The notes: generated by a model not told the origin, from the letters alone. 64,000 bases of DNA from Gallionellaceae bacterium (GCA_027448945.1 DAIDMQ010000010.1:1-64000); one strand, 5' to 3'; shown: positions 8,468 to 18,365, counted from the stretch's first letter. Numbers and translations are program-made.

Positions 8468-8848
8468 TCAATCCCTACTACGCGCAATCCGCACCCCCAC
8501 CCGCGCCAGATCGCCCAGCGCGCCCGGCTTCTCAATACCGATCACGACACGACGGCAAGGCCACTCCCGCAACATGTGCTGTGCAAGGTGCTCGGCCAGC
8601 GCTTCCAGCAAGCGGTAGCGGCAGGGTTGAAGCCAGACTGTCATTTGTGCGGCAAGCTCGCTGCGTGAAATGTTGAACGAAACCGGCGCAGTCAGATGTA
8701 TGTCGAAAATGAGAGGCCGCAACGCCTCCCGCTCCCACTCATACACACCAATCAGGGCAGACAGCTCGATGCCCGCGTAACTTTCGGTGTGCGCTGCCAG
8801 ATGACCCTCAATTGATGCGTCGCAACTGTCATGTTTCACTAGCATCAT
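8468..8848 (-). CDS. folB: Dihydroneopterin aldolase-like protein, lacking the usual D-Y motif
   Basis: A 126-residue protein of the FolB family, which converts dihydroneopterin to the pterin precursor of folate. Seen: IGVYEWERE with the conserved Glu near residue 40, RYRLLEALAEHLA, and EKPGALGDLARVGV with the catalytic Lys. In place of the usual VDYAA segment this protein has ISRSE, and about five residues just before it appear missing, so the conserved Tyr is absent. It is the last gene after glyA, only 3 bases apart. It may be inactive or altered, or the segment may contain a sequence error. Confidence 0.75.
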   Translation of the reverse strand: MMLVKHDSCDASIEGHLAAHTESYAGIELSALIGVYEWEREALRPLIFDIHLTAPVSFNISRSELAAQMTVWLQPCRYRLLEALAEHLAQHMLREWPCRRVVIGIEKPGALGDLARVGVRIARSRD

Positions 8849-8851
8849 AGA

Positions 8852-10102
8852 TCAACGATAAACCGGGAACATCCCCGTCAGTTTTGTCACCCGCTCGCGC
8901 ACTTGTGCAATGCGGCTGGCATCCTGTGGAGCATCAAGCACGTCGGCGACTAGGTTGCCGACGAGACGCGCCTCCTCTTCCCGGAAGCCGCGCGTGGTCA
9001 TGGCCGGTGTGCCGAGACGAATGCCGGAGGTGACGAAGGGCTTTTCGGGGTCGTTGGGAATGGCGTTCTTGTTGACCGTGATATGCGTCTCACCCAGCAC
9101 GCGCTCGGCCTCCTTGCCTGTGATCCGCTTGGCGCGCAGATCAACAAGCATGACATGACTCTCGGTGCGTCCCGAGACAATGCGCAGACCGCGCTCAATC
9201 AGCGTTTCAGCCAGCACGACAGCGTTCCTGACCACCTGTTGCTGATAAACCTTGAACTCCGGCGACATGGCTTCCTTGAAGGCTACGGCCTTGCCCGCAA
9301 TCACATGCATCAACGGGCCTCCCTGCAAACCGGGGAAAATAGCCGAATTGATTTTCTTGGCAATCTCTTCATTGTTGGTCAGCACAATGCCGCCACGCGG
9401 ACCGCGCAAGCTCTTGTGCGTGGTCGATGTGACCACATCGGCGTGCGGCACTGGATTAGGATAAGTGCCTGCTGCGATCAGCCCCGCATAGTGGGCCATG
9501 TCCACCATAAACCAAGCCCCGATCTCTTTGGCGATCTTGGCAAAGCGCTCGAAGTCGATACGCAACGCAAAAGCCGAAGCGCCCGCGATGATGAGCTTGG
9601 GTTTGTGCTCGCGTGCTAGGGATTCCATCTTTTCGTAGTCGATGTCTTCCTTGGTATCAAGACCATAACTGATGGCCTTGAACCACTTGCCCGACATATT
9701 CAGATGCATGCCGTGAGTCAGGTGACCGCCTTCGGCCAGATTCATGCCCATGATAGTGTCGCCCGGTTGAAGCAGTGCAAAGAACACCGACTGGTTGGCC
9801 TGCGAACCGGAGTTGGCCTGCACGTTGGCGAACGCAGCCCCATAGAGCTGCTTCACACGGTCGATGGCGAGCTGTTCGACAAGATCGACGTATTCGCAGC
9901 CGCCGTAGTAACGTTTGCCGGGGTAGCCCTCGGCATACTTGTTGGTGAGCTGCGAACCCTGCACGGCCATCACAGCGGGCGAAGTATAATTTTCGGAGGC
10001 AATCAGCTCAATGTGAGCTTCCTGCCGTCGGTTTTCTTGTTGGATAGCAGCGTAGATTTCAGGGTCGATCTGGTCAACGGCATATTGGGCGCGTTCAAAC
10101 AT
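8852..10102 (-). CDS. glyA: Serine hydroxymethyltransferase
   Basis: A 416-residue PLP enzyme that interconverts serine and glycine while charging tetrahydrofolate with a one-carbon unit. The family start [17 protein letters not shown] is at 10102, preceded by GAGAG; a longer upstream frame is not used. The PLP lysine lies in [14 protein letters not shown], with IELIASENY near the N-terminus. It sits between metE upstream and folB downstream, all minus strand, making a one-carbon/folate unit. A terminator-like hairpin lies just ahead of its ribosome site. Confidence 0.97.
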   Translation of the reverse strand: MFERAQYAVDQIDPEIYAAIQQENRRQEAHIELIASENYTSPAVMAVQGSQLTNKYAEGYPGKRYYGGCEYVDLVEQLAIDRVKQLYGAAFANVQANSGSQANQSVFFALLQPGDTIMGMNLAEGGHLTHGMHLNMSGKWFKAISYGLDTKEDIDYEKMESLAREHKPKLIIAGASAFALRIDFERFAKIAKEIGAWFMVDMAHYAGLIAAGTYPNPVPHADVVTSTTHKSLRGPRGGIVLTNNEEIAKKINSAIFPGLQGGPLMHVIAGKAVAFKEAMSPEFKVYQQQVVRNAVVLAETLIERGLRIVSGRTESHVMLVDLRAKRITGKEAERVLGETHITVNKNAIPNDPEKPFVTSGIRLGTPAMTTRGFREEEARLVGNLVADVLDAPQDASRIAQVRERVTKLTGMFPVYR

Positions 10103-10117
10103 GGGTAATCTCTCATG

Positions 10118-10143
10118 TAAAAGTCCCGGCAGTGTGCCGGGAC
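10118..10143 (-). terminator. Terminator or attenuator hairpin between metE and glyA
   Basis: On the minus strand, GTCCCGGCA, a 3-base loop and TGCCGGGAC (10143-10123) form a perfect 9-bp stem followed by TTTTA. It ends about 15 bases before the glyA start, so any glyA transcript must start upstream of it and pass through. Confidence 0.8.
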
Positions 10144-10166
10144 GGTTGTTGCGAAAGTGAAGTAAA

Positions 10167-12461
10167 TCAGGCCACCGTGGCGCGCAGGGTCTTGGCCGCA
10201 GCAACCATGTTGGTCAGTGCAGGGATCACCTCGTTCCACTGGCGCGTTTTCAAGCCGCAATCCGGATTGACCCACAGGCGTTCGGCAGGCACGCGCTCGG
10301 CGGCCTTCTTCATCAGCTCGACCATGTGCCGCTCGGTCGGGATGTTGGGCGAGTGAATGTCATACACGCCGGGACCGATCTCGTTCGGATACTTGAAGTG
10401 GTCGAATGCGTCCAGCAGTTCCATGTCGGAACGCGAGGTCTCGATGGTGATGACATCGGCATCCATGTCAGCGATGGCGGCGATAATGTCGTTAAACTCG
10501 GAGTAGCACATATGGGTGTGAATCTGTGTTTCGTCCGCCACACCGTTGGCGGTGATGCGGAACGATTCCACTGCCCAATTCAGGTACGTGCTCCATTGCG
10601 CCTTGCGCAGCGGCAGGCCTTCGCGCAGCGCGGCCTCGTCAATCTGGATCACGCGCACTTCGGCCTTTTCCAAATCCAGCACTTCTTCACGAATGGCGAG
10701 AGCCAGCTGGTAGCACGACACCGAGCGCGGCTGGTCGTCGCGCACGAACGACCAATTGAGGATAGTTACCGGGCCGGTCAGCATGCCCTTCATGGGCTTG
10801 GTGGTGAGTGACTGCGCGTATCGCGTCCATTCGACCGTCATCGCCTTGGGACGGCTGATGTCGCCGAACAGGATGGGCGGCTTCACGCAGCGCGAACCGT
10901 AGGATTGCACCCAGCCGAATTCGCTGAAGGCATAGCCGTCAAGCTGCTCGCCGAAATACTCCACCATGTCGTTGCGCTCGGCTTCGCCGTGCACGAACAC
11001 GTCCAGTCCCAGCACTTCCTGCTCGCGCACGCTGCGGGCAATTTCGGCCTGCATTGCAATGGTGTAGGCCGCTCCATCAATCTCGCCCGCCTTGAACTGG
11101 CGGCGCGCTAGGCGGATCTCCGCCGTCTGCGGAAAAGAGCCGATGGTGGTGGTAGGGAACTTGGGCAGTTTCAGCAGCGCGGCTTGCTTGGCGGCTCGCT
11201 GGGCATAGAAGCTCTTGCGCTGGCCGAGCTGTGCGTCAATTTGAGCCAGCGCGGCTTTGACCTCCGGATTATTGACGCGCGGCGAGTGGCGGCGAGATTC
11301 GATGGCGGCCCGGTTGGCTGCGAGTTCGTCCTTCACGGCATCGCGGCCTTGGTTCAGCGCGGTGGCGAGCACGGCTAGTTCTTTCAGTTTCTGCTTGGCG
11401 AAGGCCAGCCACGATTTGATTTCACCATCCAACTTCTGCTCGCTGTTCAAGTCCACCGGCACATGCAGCAAGGAACACGTGGGTGCGATCCACAAGCGGT
11501 CGCCCAGTTGCTTAGCCAACGGTTCCAGCCAAGCCAGCGTCTCATTCAGGTCTGCTTTCCAAATGTTGCGCCCGTTGATGACACCCAGCGATAGCACCTT
11601 GAATGAGGGCATCAGATTCAGCAGCGGCTGAATATCGTCGAACCCGTTGATCGCGTCCACATGCAGCCCGGCCACAGGCAGATTAGCGGCCAAGTATCGG
11701 TTCTCACGCAGTTCACCGAAATAAGTAGCCAGTAACAACTTGATGCGCGAGCTTTTCAGATGGTGGTAGGCGATGTTGAAGGCATGCTGCCATTCCGCAT
11801 TGAGTTCGGTGACGAGGATGGGCTCGTCGATCTGAACCCATTCCATACCCTGCGCAGCCAGCGTGTCCAGCAATGCACCATACACGGGAAGCAGGCGCGA
11901 CAGCAGCGCGAGACGGTCGGAGTCGTCCTTGGATTTGCCGATAGCAAGATAAGTCACCGGGCCGACAATGACTGGTTTGGCCTTGATGCCTTGGGCGCGG
12001 GCTTCTGCCAGTTGCTCCAAGAGGCGCGAAGCATCCAGCTTGAACTGGGTATCGGCAGTGAATTCGGGGACGATGTAGTGGTAATTGGTATCGAACCATT
12101 TAGTCATCTCGCCCGCTGCGACTCCGCCGCAGCACGATGCATGATCTTCCGCCGTTTGTGCCGAACGTCCACGTGCCACGCGGAAATAGTTGTCCAGCGT
12201 GTCGCCCTGAAAACCGCGCACGCGTTCTGGCAAGTTGCCCAGCGTAAAGCTCATGTCCAGCACTTGGTCGTAGAAAGAAAAATCGCCGACCGGCACAAAA
12301 TCTAGATTGAACTGGTCTTGCCAGTGGCGCTGGCGCAGTTGCGCACCTTGAGCTTCGAGTACGTTGCGGGAGGACAGTCCTTTCCAGTAGGATTCGAGGG
12401 CGAATTTCAGTTCGCGTTTTGCGCCGATGCGCGGGAAGCCGAGGTTATGGGTGATTGCCAT
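10167..12461 (-). CDS. metE: Cobalamin-independent methionine synthase
   Basis: A 764-residue enzyme of the usual MetE length that transfers the methyl group from methyl-tetrahydropteroyl-triglutamate to homocysteine. The C-terminal domain shows the zinc ligands in [10 protein letters not shown] (His, Cys) and NPDCGLKTR (Cys). The N-terminal domain begins [19 protein letters not shown]. It is divergent from metR, and a candidate MetR site lies between them. No SAM or B12 riboswitch is recognised upstream. It is followed by a strong hairpin and then glyA. Confidence 0.97.
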   Translation of the reverse strand: MAITHNLGFPRIGAKRELKFALESYWKGLSSRNVLEAQGAQLRQRHWQDQFNLDFVPVGDFSFYDQVLDMSFTLGNLPERVRGFQGDTLDNYFRVARGRSAQTAEDHASCCGGVAAGEMTKWFDTNYHYIVPEFTADTQFKLDASRLLEQLAEARAQGIKAKPVIVGPVTYLAIGKSKDDSDRLALLSRLLPVYGALLDTLAAQGMEWVQIDEPILVTELNAEWQHAFNIAYHHLKSSRIKLLLATYFGELRENRYLAANLPVAGLHVDAINGFDDIQPLLNLMPSFKVLSLGVINGRNIWKADLNETLAWLEPLAKQLGDRLWIAPTCSLLHVPVDLNSEQKLDGEIKSWLAFAKQKLKELAVLATALNQGRDAVKDELAANRAAIESRRHSPRVNNPEVKAALAQIDAQLGQRKSFYAQRAAKQAALLKLPKFPTTTIGSFPQTAEIRLARRQFKAGEIDGAAYTIAMQAEIARSVREQEVLGLDVFVHGEAERNDMVEYFGEQLDGYAFSEFGWVQSYGSRCVKPPILFGDISRPKAMTVEWTRYAQSLTTKPMKGMLTGPVTILNWSFVRDDQPRSVSCYQLALAIREEVLDLEKAEVRVIQIDEAALREGLPLRKAQWSTYLNWAVESFRITANGVADETQIHTHMCYSEFNDIIAAIADMDADVITIETSRSDMELLDAFDHFKYPNEIGPGVYDIHSPNIPTERHMVELMKKAAERVPAERLWVNPDCGLKTRQWNEVIPALTNMVAAAKTLRATVA

Positions 12462-12514
12462 GGTTTGTGCCTTAAAGAAATGAACAGGTACGCCATAGTA
12501 GGTAACTCACCCCA

Positions 12515-12537
12515 TGAATAAAAATGGTATTATTTCA
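12515..12537. promoter_or_regulatory. Candidate MetR-binding site
   Basis: An imperfect palindrome with TGAATAA at the left and TTATTTCA at the right lies in the 112-base gap between metE and metR. Its ends match the TGAA/TTCA half-sites known for MetR, but the spacing is longer than the E. coli consensus. Confidence 0.4.
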
Positions 12538-12573
12538 CGCATCTATTATTTTATTTCATACAATCGCTTCCCT

Positions 12574-13476
12574 ATGGGTACTTTGGAACGCATCCATCTC
12601 GAAATCGTCCGCGCCGTCGCGCAGCATGGTTCACTCACTGCCGCCGCAGAGAAATTGCACCTCACCCAGTCGGCCTTGAGTCACACCGTGCGCAAACTGG
12701 AGGATCAACTCGGGCTCGCCATCTGGTACCGGGAGGGGCGCAGCCTGCGTCCGACCCAAGCGGGTGGATATTTATTGGCCGTCGCCAACCGGCTGTTACC
12801 TCAGCTCGCCCATACCGAGGAACGCCTCCAGCAATTCGCACAGGGTGAGCGCGGCAGCTTGCGCATCGGCATGGAATGCCATCCCTGCTATCAATGGTTA
12901 CTGAAGGTTGTTTCACCCTATCTTGCGCAGTGGCCGGATGTGGATGTGGATGTGAAGCAGAAATTCCAGTTCGGCGGCATAGGCGCGTTGTTCGCTTATG
13001 AAATAGACATGCTGGTGACACCCGATCCGCTGTATAAGCCCGGCTTGACCTTTGAGCCGGTGTTCGACTATGAGCAGGTACTGGTGGTCGGTCCGCAACA
13101 CCCTCTGCGCGGAGCCGAGTATGTGCAGCCAGAGCAGTTACTGGACGAGACGCTCATCACCTACCCGGTCGCCATCGAGCGGCTCGACATCTACAACCTG
13201 TTTTTGACCCCTGCGGGCATCGCGCCCAAGCGCCACAAAATCATCGAGACCACCGACATCATGTTGCAGATGGTTGCGAGCGGACGCGGTGTGGCGGCAT
13301 TGCCGCGTTGGCTGGTGGAGGAGCAATCCGCCAAGTTTGATGTCGCGCCGGTGAAACTGGGACGGCGAGGCGTGGCCAAGCAGATATTCCTAGGATTCCG
13401 CGAAGTGGATGCGGACATAGACTACCTGCGAGCGTTCGTTGATTTGGCGCGTACTCATCGCGATAAGCGACAATGA
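12574..13476 (+). CDS. metR: LysR-type activator of methionine genes
   Basis: A LysR-family protein of 300 residues from the start MGTLERIHLEIVRAVA. It has the N-terminal winged helix (GSLTAAAEKLHLTQSALSHT) and a C-terminal co-inducer domain resembling MetR, including GRGVAALPRW near 250. MetR activates metE and related genes with homocysteine as co-effector, and this gene is divergent from metE. The frame is open 20 codons further upstream (to 12514), but family length favours 12574; neither has a strong ribosome site. Confidence 0.88.
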   Translation: MGTLERIHLEIVRAVAQHGSLTAAAEKLHLTQSALSHTVRKLEDQLGLAIWYREGRSLRPTQAGGYLLAVANRLLPQLAHTEERLQQFAQGERGSLRIGMECHPCYQWLLKVVSPYLAQWPDVDVDVKQKFQFGGIGALFAYEIDMLVTPDPLYKPGLTFEPVFDYEQVLVVGPQHPLRGAEYVQPEQLLDETLITYPVAIERLDIYNLFLTPAGIAPKRHKIIETTDIMLQMVASGRGVAALPRWLVEEQSAKFDVAPVKLGRRGVAKQIFLGFREVDADIDYLRAFVDLARTHRDKRQ

Positions 13477-13640
13477 ACGACGTACATTCGTTCGGTTTCA
13501 AACGCACCATTATTTCAGCACATGCGGATTTTTTTCTAACGGCTGACTTTGCAGGATATACCGCTTACCCCCCATGCTAATTCCGCGAAGTCAGCGAACT
13601 GTTTTAAATATCAACTGATTACCGCCATACAGATATACCT

Positions 13641-14960
13641 TTAAGCTCCGAACTCTGCTAACTGTGCATCGAATAGTTGGTAAACCGTTGTTGGGCCGCC
13701 CGGTGATGCTTTTGGGCGCGGAACGATCTGGACACTGATACGCGGAATCCCTGAATTCAGCAGGCCGTTGATAGCTGCATCGATCTGCACCTTTGACACA
13801 TGACCACGAAAACACTCCACCGAGATTTCCTGCCGGGTCGCACGCCCGCGCTGCCGCAGGAATTCAACAATACGGTCTGCATGATCGGTTTTCACGATGG
13901 CCTTGCCCGGTTTGGCTCCATCGCTAAACACATACCGCACCGAAGCATCCGCATAATGAATCCAGGCCATGGCGGCCTCGATGTGGCACAGGTCAATGCA
14001 CGTTTGCAGGTCAGTCAGCGCAAAAAGCATGGCCATGCGCAACAGCATCGGCGCATGGCGCTCTTTCAAGGAGGCAAAGTGATCTGCGCCATGCTCGTCA
14101 TTCAGCTCATGCCGGTAAATTTGCGCATACCGCTGCTGAGCCTGCCCCGTCAGTTCCATCCGCATATGGTTACGGCGCTGATACTGATCGACCCCGACAA
14201 ATTTCAGAATCTGCAAAATCCGCAGTGACAGCGCATCCACGACGGCTTGGGATGTGGCCTGCGGGAATGGCAAAACATGTTGTCGCTCTGCCCAGATCAT
14301 CAGAAACCGGTTGGCAAAACCGTTCGTCAAATCGCGCGCGGACAGCATGCCGGACAACTCGCCGGGCGTGATCGCACCACTCAGGCACACATGCGGATTG
14401 CTGGCGAACATTCGATTGGTCTTGGTGGCTGGCTTCAGACACACTCCATCCCAGCAATCCCGAAGTGCCGCCGACAAAGTATTGCCATCGCGTCTGCCCT
14501 GATGCAGCACATTGGCAAATTCCGATTCCACCACCCAGAGACGTTTGTCATCCACTGCTGGTATGTCGAGCCTGCCTTGCCGGTAACCATCATGGATCAA
14601 TGCGACCAAACCCTCGCGCGTCGATAGACCACCCCGATGCAGTTGCGGTGCATACGGCTCGTCCAATTTACGCACGGCAGCATCGAGCCGCAGCACCAGC
14701 GACAAGGCATCGCCCTTGCGCCCCCGACCGGAGCGGCCAATATGCAGCGTGAACAGTCTGGGATGATGCCATGTGTTGCCGACTGGCAGGTACGGACCGC
14801 ACCCAACCGCACAAGAGAGATAGGCCATGAAGTTGACCGCAATGGCATAGGGATTGGCCTCGGTACCATCACCGCCTGCTCGGGCCACGTCGCCCACCAA
14901 GCCATACAGGCACGCCTGACTGGCGGTCGGCGCATCATCCGGTGCTTGCTTTGGTTTCAA
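13641..14960 (-). CDS. DUF3987 P-loop ATPase (primase/helicase-associated type)
   Basis: A 439-residue protein matching DUF3987, a group often fused to or encoded beside primases and helicases on mobile elements. A degenerate Walker A is seen as GRSGRGRKG (75-83) and a Walker B-like segment as LWVVESEFANVL (141-152), followed by RDGNTLSAALRDCWDG and NGFANRFLMIW, typical of the family. The C-terminal part (about 355-425) looks like a winged helix. Its start overlaps the upstream ParB-like gene by ATGA, making it the last gene of a four-gene operon. No primase catalytic domain is present. It is convergent with metR. Confidence 0.75.
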   Translation of the reverse strand: MKPKQAPDDAPTASQACLYGLVGDVARAGGDGTEANPYAIAVNFMAYLSCAVGCGPYLPVGNTWHHPRLFTLHIGRSGRGRKGDALSLVLRLDAAVRKLDEPYAPQLHRGGLSTREGLVALIHDGYRQGRLDIPAVDDKRLWVVESEFANVLHQGRRDGNTLSAALRDCWDGVCLKPATKTNRMFASNPHVCLSGAITPGELSGMLSARDLTNGFANRFLMIWAERQHVLPFPQATSQAVVDALSLRILQILKFVGVDQYQRRNHMRMELTGQAQQRYAQIYRHELNDEHGADHFASLKERHAPMLLRMAMLFALTDLQTCIDLCHIEAAMAWIHYADASVRYVFSDGAKPGKAIVKTDHADRIVEFLRQRGRATRQEISVECFRGHVSKVQIDAAINGLLNSGIPRISVQIVPRPKASPGGPTTVYQLFDAQLAEFGA

Positions 14961-15844
14961 GCCGTGCCGTCCAGAGAAGTTGCCTGAACGATATTTTGCA
15001 GCTCATGCAGCACGTCAGGCTGGTGCAAAGTCAAATAGCGCACGACCGACGGATTATCCAACAGTTTGGTCAAATAGCCTCGCGCCAGCACCAGATTCAG
15101 CACATCCTGCCCATAGCTTTGCTCGACCAGCCTGTACCGCTCTTGCAGGTTGCCCATTTCCTGTTCCATCTTGGCCATTTGTTCCGATGAGACTCCTTTG
15201 ATTTTCTGGGGCTTGCTGTTCTGAACCAATTGATGACCCGGTGTGGCCGCCAAGAGAGCCTCCGCGTAGCTCACCGTCAGGTTATTGGCGGACACCATGA
15301 GTTCTACGCATTCGATTTGCCGCATCGATTTCATCTTGCGCAGAATCCCTCCCACATTGGCGGAAAAATGCTGATCTTCCAGCATCTCGGCGGCCTCCGG
15401 GCATATGCCATCCAGCAGATTGAGTTTCCTGGTGATCTGGCTGACATCCACATCCAAGGCTTGTGCAAGCCTAGCAGGTGTCACCCCGCGTTCAACGGCA
15501 CGCCGGATCATGAAATGCTCCTGAACCGAGGAAAGCCTGCTGATCCGGTTGTTGTAGGTATAGGTCTCGTCGTCAGTGGCAACCAGACAGGGAGCATCAG
15601 CATATCCAAGTTCGTGCATGGCCAACAGGCGGATGTGCCCATCCAGCAAGGTATGCAGGCCGGATTCCTTGTCTGCGCGGCTGATGGTAAGCGGCTCGAT
15701 CAGTCCTACCGCCTCGATGGATGCCTTGATCTGTTTGAATTTCTTTGACCCACTCAGACCAGCTGACATTTTTCGGGATGGCAGAATGCGCTCGAGCGAC
15801 ACCCTCAATTGTTCCGGAATGAACCCAAGCGGTAACTGTTTCAT
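14957..15844 (-). CDS. ParB/RepB-like protein 2
   Basis: A 295-residue protein with a ParB-type N-terminal domain (about 15-110), including the loop LLDGHIRLLAMHELG (67-80) that corresponds to ParB box II. A helix-turn-helix follows (VTPARLAQALDVDVSQITRK), then a RepB-like C-terminal region with a coiled-coil stretch (about 225-255). It differs from its neighbour at 15841 but shares its layout. Both junctions overlap by ATGA. No ParA is present in the window, which argues against ordinary plasmid partition; a role in regulating or targeting the recombinase is inference. Confidence 0.75.
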   Translation of the reverse strand: MKQLPLGFIPEQLRVSLERILPSRKMSAGLSGSKKFKQIKASIEAVGLIEPLTISRADKESGLHTLLDGHIRLLAMHELGYADAPCLVATDDETYTYNNRISRLSSVQEHFMIRRAVERGVTPARLAQALDVDVSQITRKLNLLDGICPEAAEMLEDQHFSANVGGILRKMKSMRQIECVELMVSANNLTVSYAEALLAATPGHQLVQNSKPQKIKGVSSEQMAKMEQEMGNLQERYRLVEQSYGQDVLNLVLARGYLTKLLDNPSVVRYLTLHQPDVLHELQNIVQATSLDGTA

Positions 15845-16740
15845 GCAGAGCGATCTCCGGACCAGACACGATCGGACAGATATTTCGGCAAGGTATCCAA
15901 CCCCTCCGCACGCAACAGGGTTGTAAAATTCTCGTCGGCCAGCATGCTACGCAACGCGCCAACAATGAACATCAACCACTGTTGGCTCACATGAGCTTTC
16001 TTGACGAGAAGTTTCTGCCGGTCGACTTCGCGCTGGTAATTCCTGATCAGACTGGACGTGCTGATTTCGGATGATTTTTTGAGGATGTGTCGTGAACCCG
16101 CCTTGCCGAACCGCTGGCGGCTTTCCATCACGCGGCGCGCCTGAATCAGTTGCTTGCCGCGCAGTTTTCCCGACTCATAGGCTTCCTGCAGGGCAGCCTG
16201 CACGTTTTGTTCGTCAACCCCTGCACGCGCAATGTCGAGCGCGGCATTCAACGGAATTTTGCCGACCTCAACTGCCGCCATCAGGCGCTCTTCACCATTC
16301 TCGATAAGGTTCAATATCCCGCCCACATATTCCGCAGTCAGTCCGGTTTTGCTGGCGATGTCGTGTTTGTTATACCCCTGTTCCGCCAGACGTCCGATAC
16401 CTGCCAGAAGCTCGAGTGGCTGGTGCTGGCGACGGGCAATGTTTTCCGCGAGGCTCATGATGAAAGCCTCCTCGTCATCCACCTGAACCACCATAGCCGG
16501 AATTTCTTCTGCACTCAGCGATTGATATGCCTTGAGCCGTCCCTCGCCACAGATCAACAGGAATCGCTCCCCATCCCTGCCGGATCGGGGCGTGACCGTG
16601 ATCGGTTTTTTCAGGCCAACCGTTTTGATATTGCCAATGATTTCGTCAAACTTCTGCTTGTTTCTGGCCCGAGGATTGAGTACGTCAATCAGGCCAACAG
16701 GAATCATGCGTATCTCGCCAGTGCGATGCGGTTCGCTCAT
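15841..16740 (-). CDS. ParB/RepB-like protein 1
   Basis: A 299-residue protein with a complete ParB N-terminal domain: an NPR motif (22-24), VGLKKPITVTPR, and box II CGEGRLKAYQSL (64-75, GExRxxA type), then SLAENIARRQHQPLE. A helix-turn-helix lies near 118-141 (YNKHDIASKTGLTAEYVGGI) and the C-terminal third is helical and basic. The box II pattern is the one used for CTP binding in canonical ParB, so switching is possible here but not shown. ATGA overlaps couple it to the recombinase upstream and the second ParB-like gene downstream. Confidence 0.8.
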   Translation of the reverse strand: MSEPHRTGEIRMIPVGLIDVLNPRARNKQKFDEIIGNIKTVGLKKPITVTPRSGRDGERFLLICGEGRLKAYQSLSAEEIPAMVVQVDDEEAFIMSLAENIARRQHQPLELLAGIGRLAEQGYNKHDIASKTGLTAEYVGGILNLIENGEERLMAAVEVGKIPLNAALDIARAGVDEQNVQAALQEAYESGKLRGKQLIQARRVMESRQRFGKAGSRHILKKSSEISTSSLIRNYQREVDRQKLLVKKAHVSQQWLMFIVGALRSMLADENFTTLLRAEGLDTLPKYLSDRVWSGDRSA

Positions 16741-18296
16741 GCCGCTCTCCTAATAGAGGTGCGCACGCCCATGCCGTACAGGTAATCGAGCGTGTCGAAA
16801 CGATAGCTTTCAAATTCGATGGCGTTCTGTTCTGCCAACCGGATACCATTCCCGCCAAAATCCAGTTTCGGCAGCAGGTAATAGTCGAGCGGAGACTGAT
16901 TATCCTGATCCAGCCGGATAGCGATCGTTATATCCGGCGACAGGCTGGTATCGAATCTGACTTTCCAGCGAAAACCGCCACTGGGCAAGGCTTGGCATCT
17001 GGCCAGCACCAGAGAGATGGTGATCTCCCGGTTGATGATGAGCAGGTCAGTTTCCGGATCGTGCTCCACCAACGCGCCCAAAGCAGACATTTTCTCGATG
17101 GTCTGGAAAACGACCTGCGGGTGCAGGCGGCGCAGAAACTTGTTGATCTCGATGTAACGGTAATCCCGGTCGGGCGTAAATCCCACGGCTTGATAGGCAC
17201 GCAGCAGGCTGCCGAAATGATGCAAATAAGCCGCCTTGGATGGCATACCATCGGTTTCATCGATGATGAGGCCTGACAGAAACCCGCGTTGCTCGTACAG
17301 CATGCGCAACTTTTCGATCAGTTCTTCCTTGGAGTAGCGATAGGCACGAGCGCGGATGATGCCCTGTGCGGTATAGAACAGCTCCGGCTGGACGATCCCT
17401 TCGAAGGCTCCGTCCTTTCTGATCCACATGTCGGGTGTATTGGAAACGCGATGCCGTTTGAGCTTGAACGAGATCCGGTTATAGACGTTGTTGCCGATAT
17501 ATTTCTCGTTGGACAGCACCTCCCGTACTGTGCCGCGCGTCCAGTGCCTGCCAAGGTCGGTCAGAATGTTGCGCTCATTGAGCCGGTTGGCGATTTCGGA
17601 TTCCATCAATCCTTCATCGGCAAACCAGCGGTAGATCTGGTTGACGACTGCGGTTTCTTGTTCGGGGCCGGGTGTCAGAATGACACGATCCGTTTGCAGG
17701 CTTTTGTGCTCGCCTTTGGCAAGCTCTGATTTGACAGCGCCGGTCTGGTCCAGCAACGTCCGGCGCAAACCGAATCCGGCAGGTCCGCCTTGCCGGTAGC
17801 CGAGTTCGATCAGGCGGCACTGTCCGGCAAATACCTTGACCGACAATTCCCGGCTGTACTCTCCCGCCATGGCCCGCTTGACGCCTTTGACGATGGTAGA
17901 AACCGGCGAGCCGTCATTCTCGAACTGCTCGGCACAATACGCGACCTGGATGCCTGCCCGGCGGCAGATGTATTCGTAATAGGCGCTCTCGTCGGCATCC
18001 TGGAATCGCCCCCAACGACTGACGTCATACACGAGGATGATGGAGAAATCCGCTTTCCCGTTCTCGACATCATGGATGAGTTGCTGGAGCGATGCCCGAC
18101 CTTCCATACGCAATCCGCTCTTGCCATCGTCGGCATAGGTGCGCACGATTTCAATTCTGCGCCGTGCCGCATACTCGCGGATTTTGTCGCCCTGATTTTC
18201 TGTGGAGTATTGCTGATGCTCGGTCGACATCCGCACATATTGGGCTGCCCGGAAAACAGGTTCTCCGGGCACTGATTCATCGTTTATTGCTTCCAT
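16737..18296 (-). CDS. Large serine recombinase
   Basis: A 519-residue site-specific recombinase. The resolvase catalytic domain spans about 15-165, with nucleophile Ser24 in YVRMSTEHQQYS and VYDVSRWGRF. The recombinase DNA-binding domain spans about 180-300 (GPAGFGLRR, NERNILTDLGRHWTRGTVRE, LSNEKYIGNNVYNR). The last 200 residues form a second region without the usual Cys-rich zinc ribbon. AGGGG precedes ATG 18296. It heads the operon with two ParB-like genes and DUF3987, all overlapping by 4 bases. A 10-bp inverted repeat lies 40 bases upstream. It may move or invert the element; no att site was identified. Confidence 0.85.
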   Translation of the reverse strand: MEAINDESVPGEPVFRAAQYVRMSTEHQQYSTENQGDKIREYAARRRIEIVRTYADDGKSGLRMEGRASLQQLIHDVENGKADFSIILVYDVSRWGRFQDADESAYYEYICRRAGIQVAYCAEQFENDGSPVSTIVKGVKRAMAGEYSRELSVKVFAGQCRLIELGYRQGGPAGFGLRRTLLDQTGAVKSELAKGEHKSLQTDRVILTPGPEQETAVVNQIYRWFADEGLMESEIANRLNERNILTDLGRHWTRGTVREVLSNEKYIGNNVYNRISFKLKRHRVSNTPDMWIRKDGAFEGIVQPELFYTAQGIIRARAYRYSKEELIEKLRMLYEQRGFLSGLIIDETDGMPSKAAYLHHFGSLLRAYQAVGFTPDRDYRYIEINKFLRRLHPQVVFQTIEKMSALGALVEHDPETDLLIINREITISLVLARCQALPSGGFRWKVRFDTSLSPDITIAIRLDQDNQSPLDYYLLPKLDFGGNGIRLAEQNAIEFESYRFDTLDYLYGMGVRTSIRRAA

Positions 18297-18335
18297 TTCT
18301 TGCCCCTGACAAATCTTTTCACTCGAAATCTCCGA

Positions 18336-18365
18336 CCGGAAACCTGATGCAGCCGAGGTTTCCGG
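18336..18365. promoter_or_regulatory. Perfect 10-bp inverted repeat upstream of the recombinase operon
   Basis: CCGGAAACCT (18336-18345) and AGGTTTCCGG (18356-18365) are separated by exactly 10 bases and end 40 bases before the recombinase start. Half-site centres are 20 bases apart, about two helical turns, which suits a dimeric protein site such as a ParB/parS-like or recombinase site. In RNA it would make a leader hairpin instead. Confidence 0.6.

Noticed and set aside
12462-12573. SAM riboswitch before metE
   Set aside because: The gap is too short and lacks the expected stems; MetR control is sufficient.
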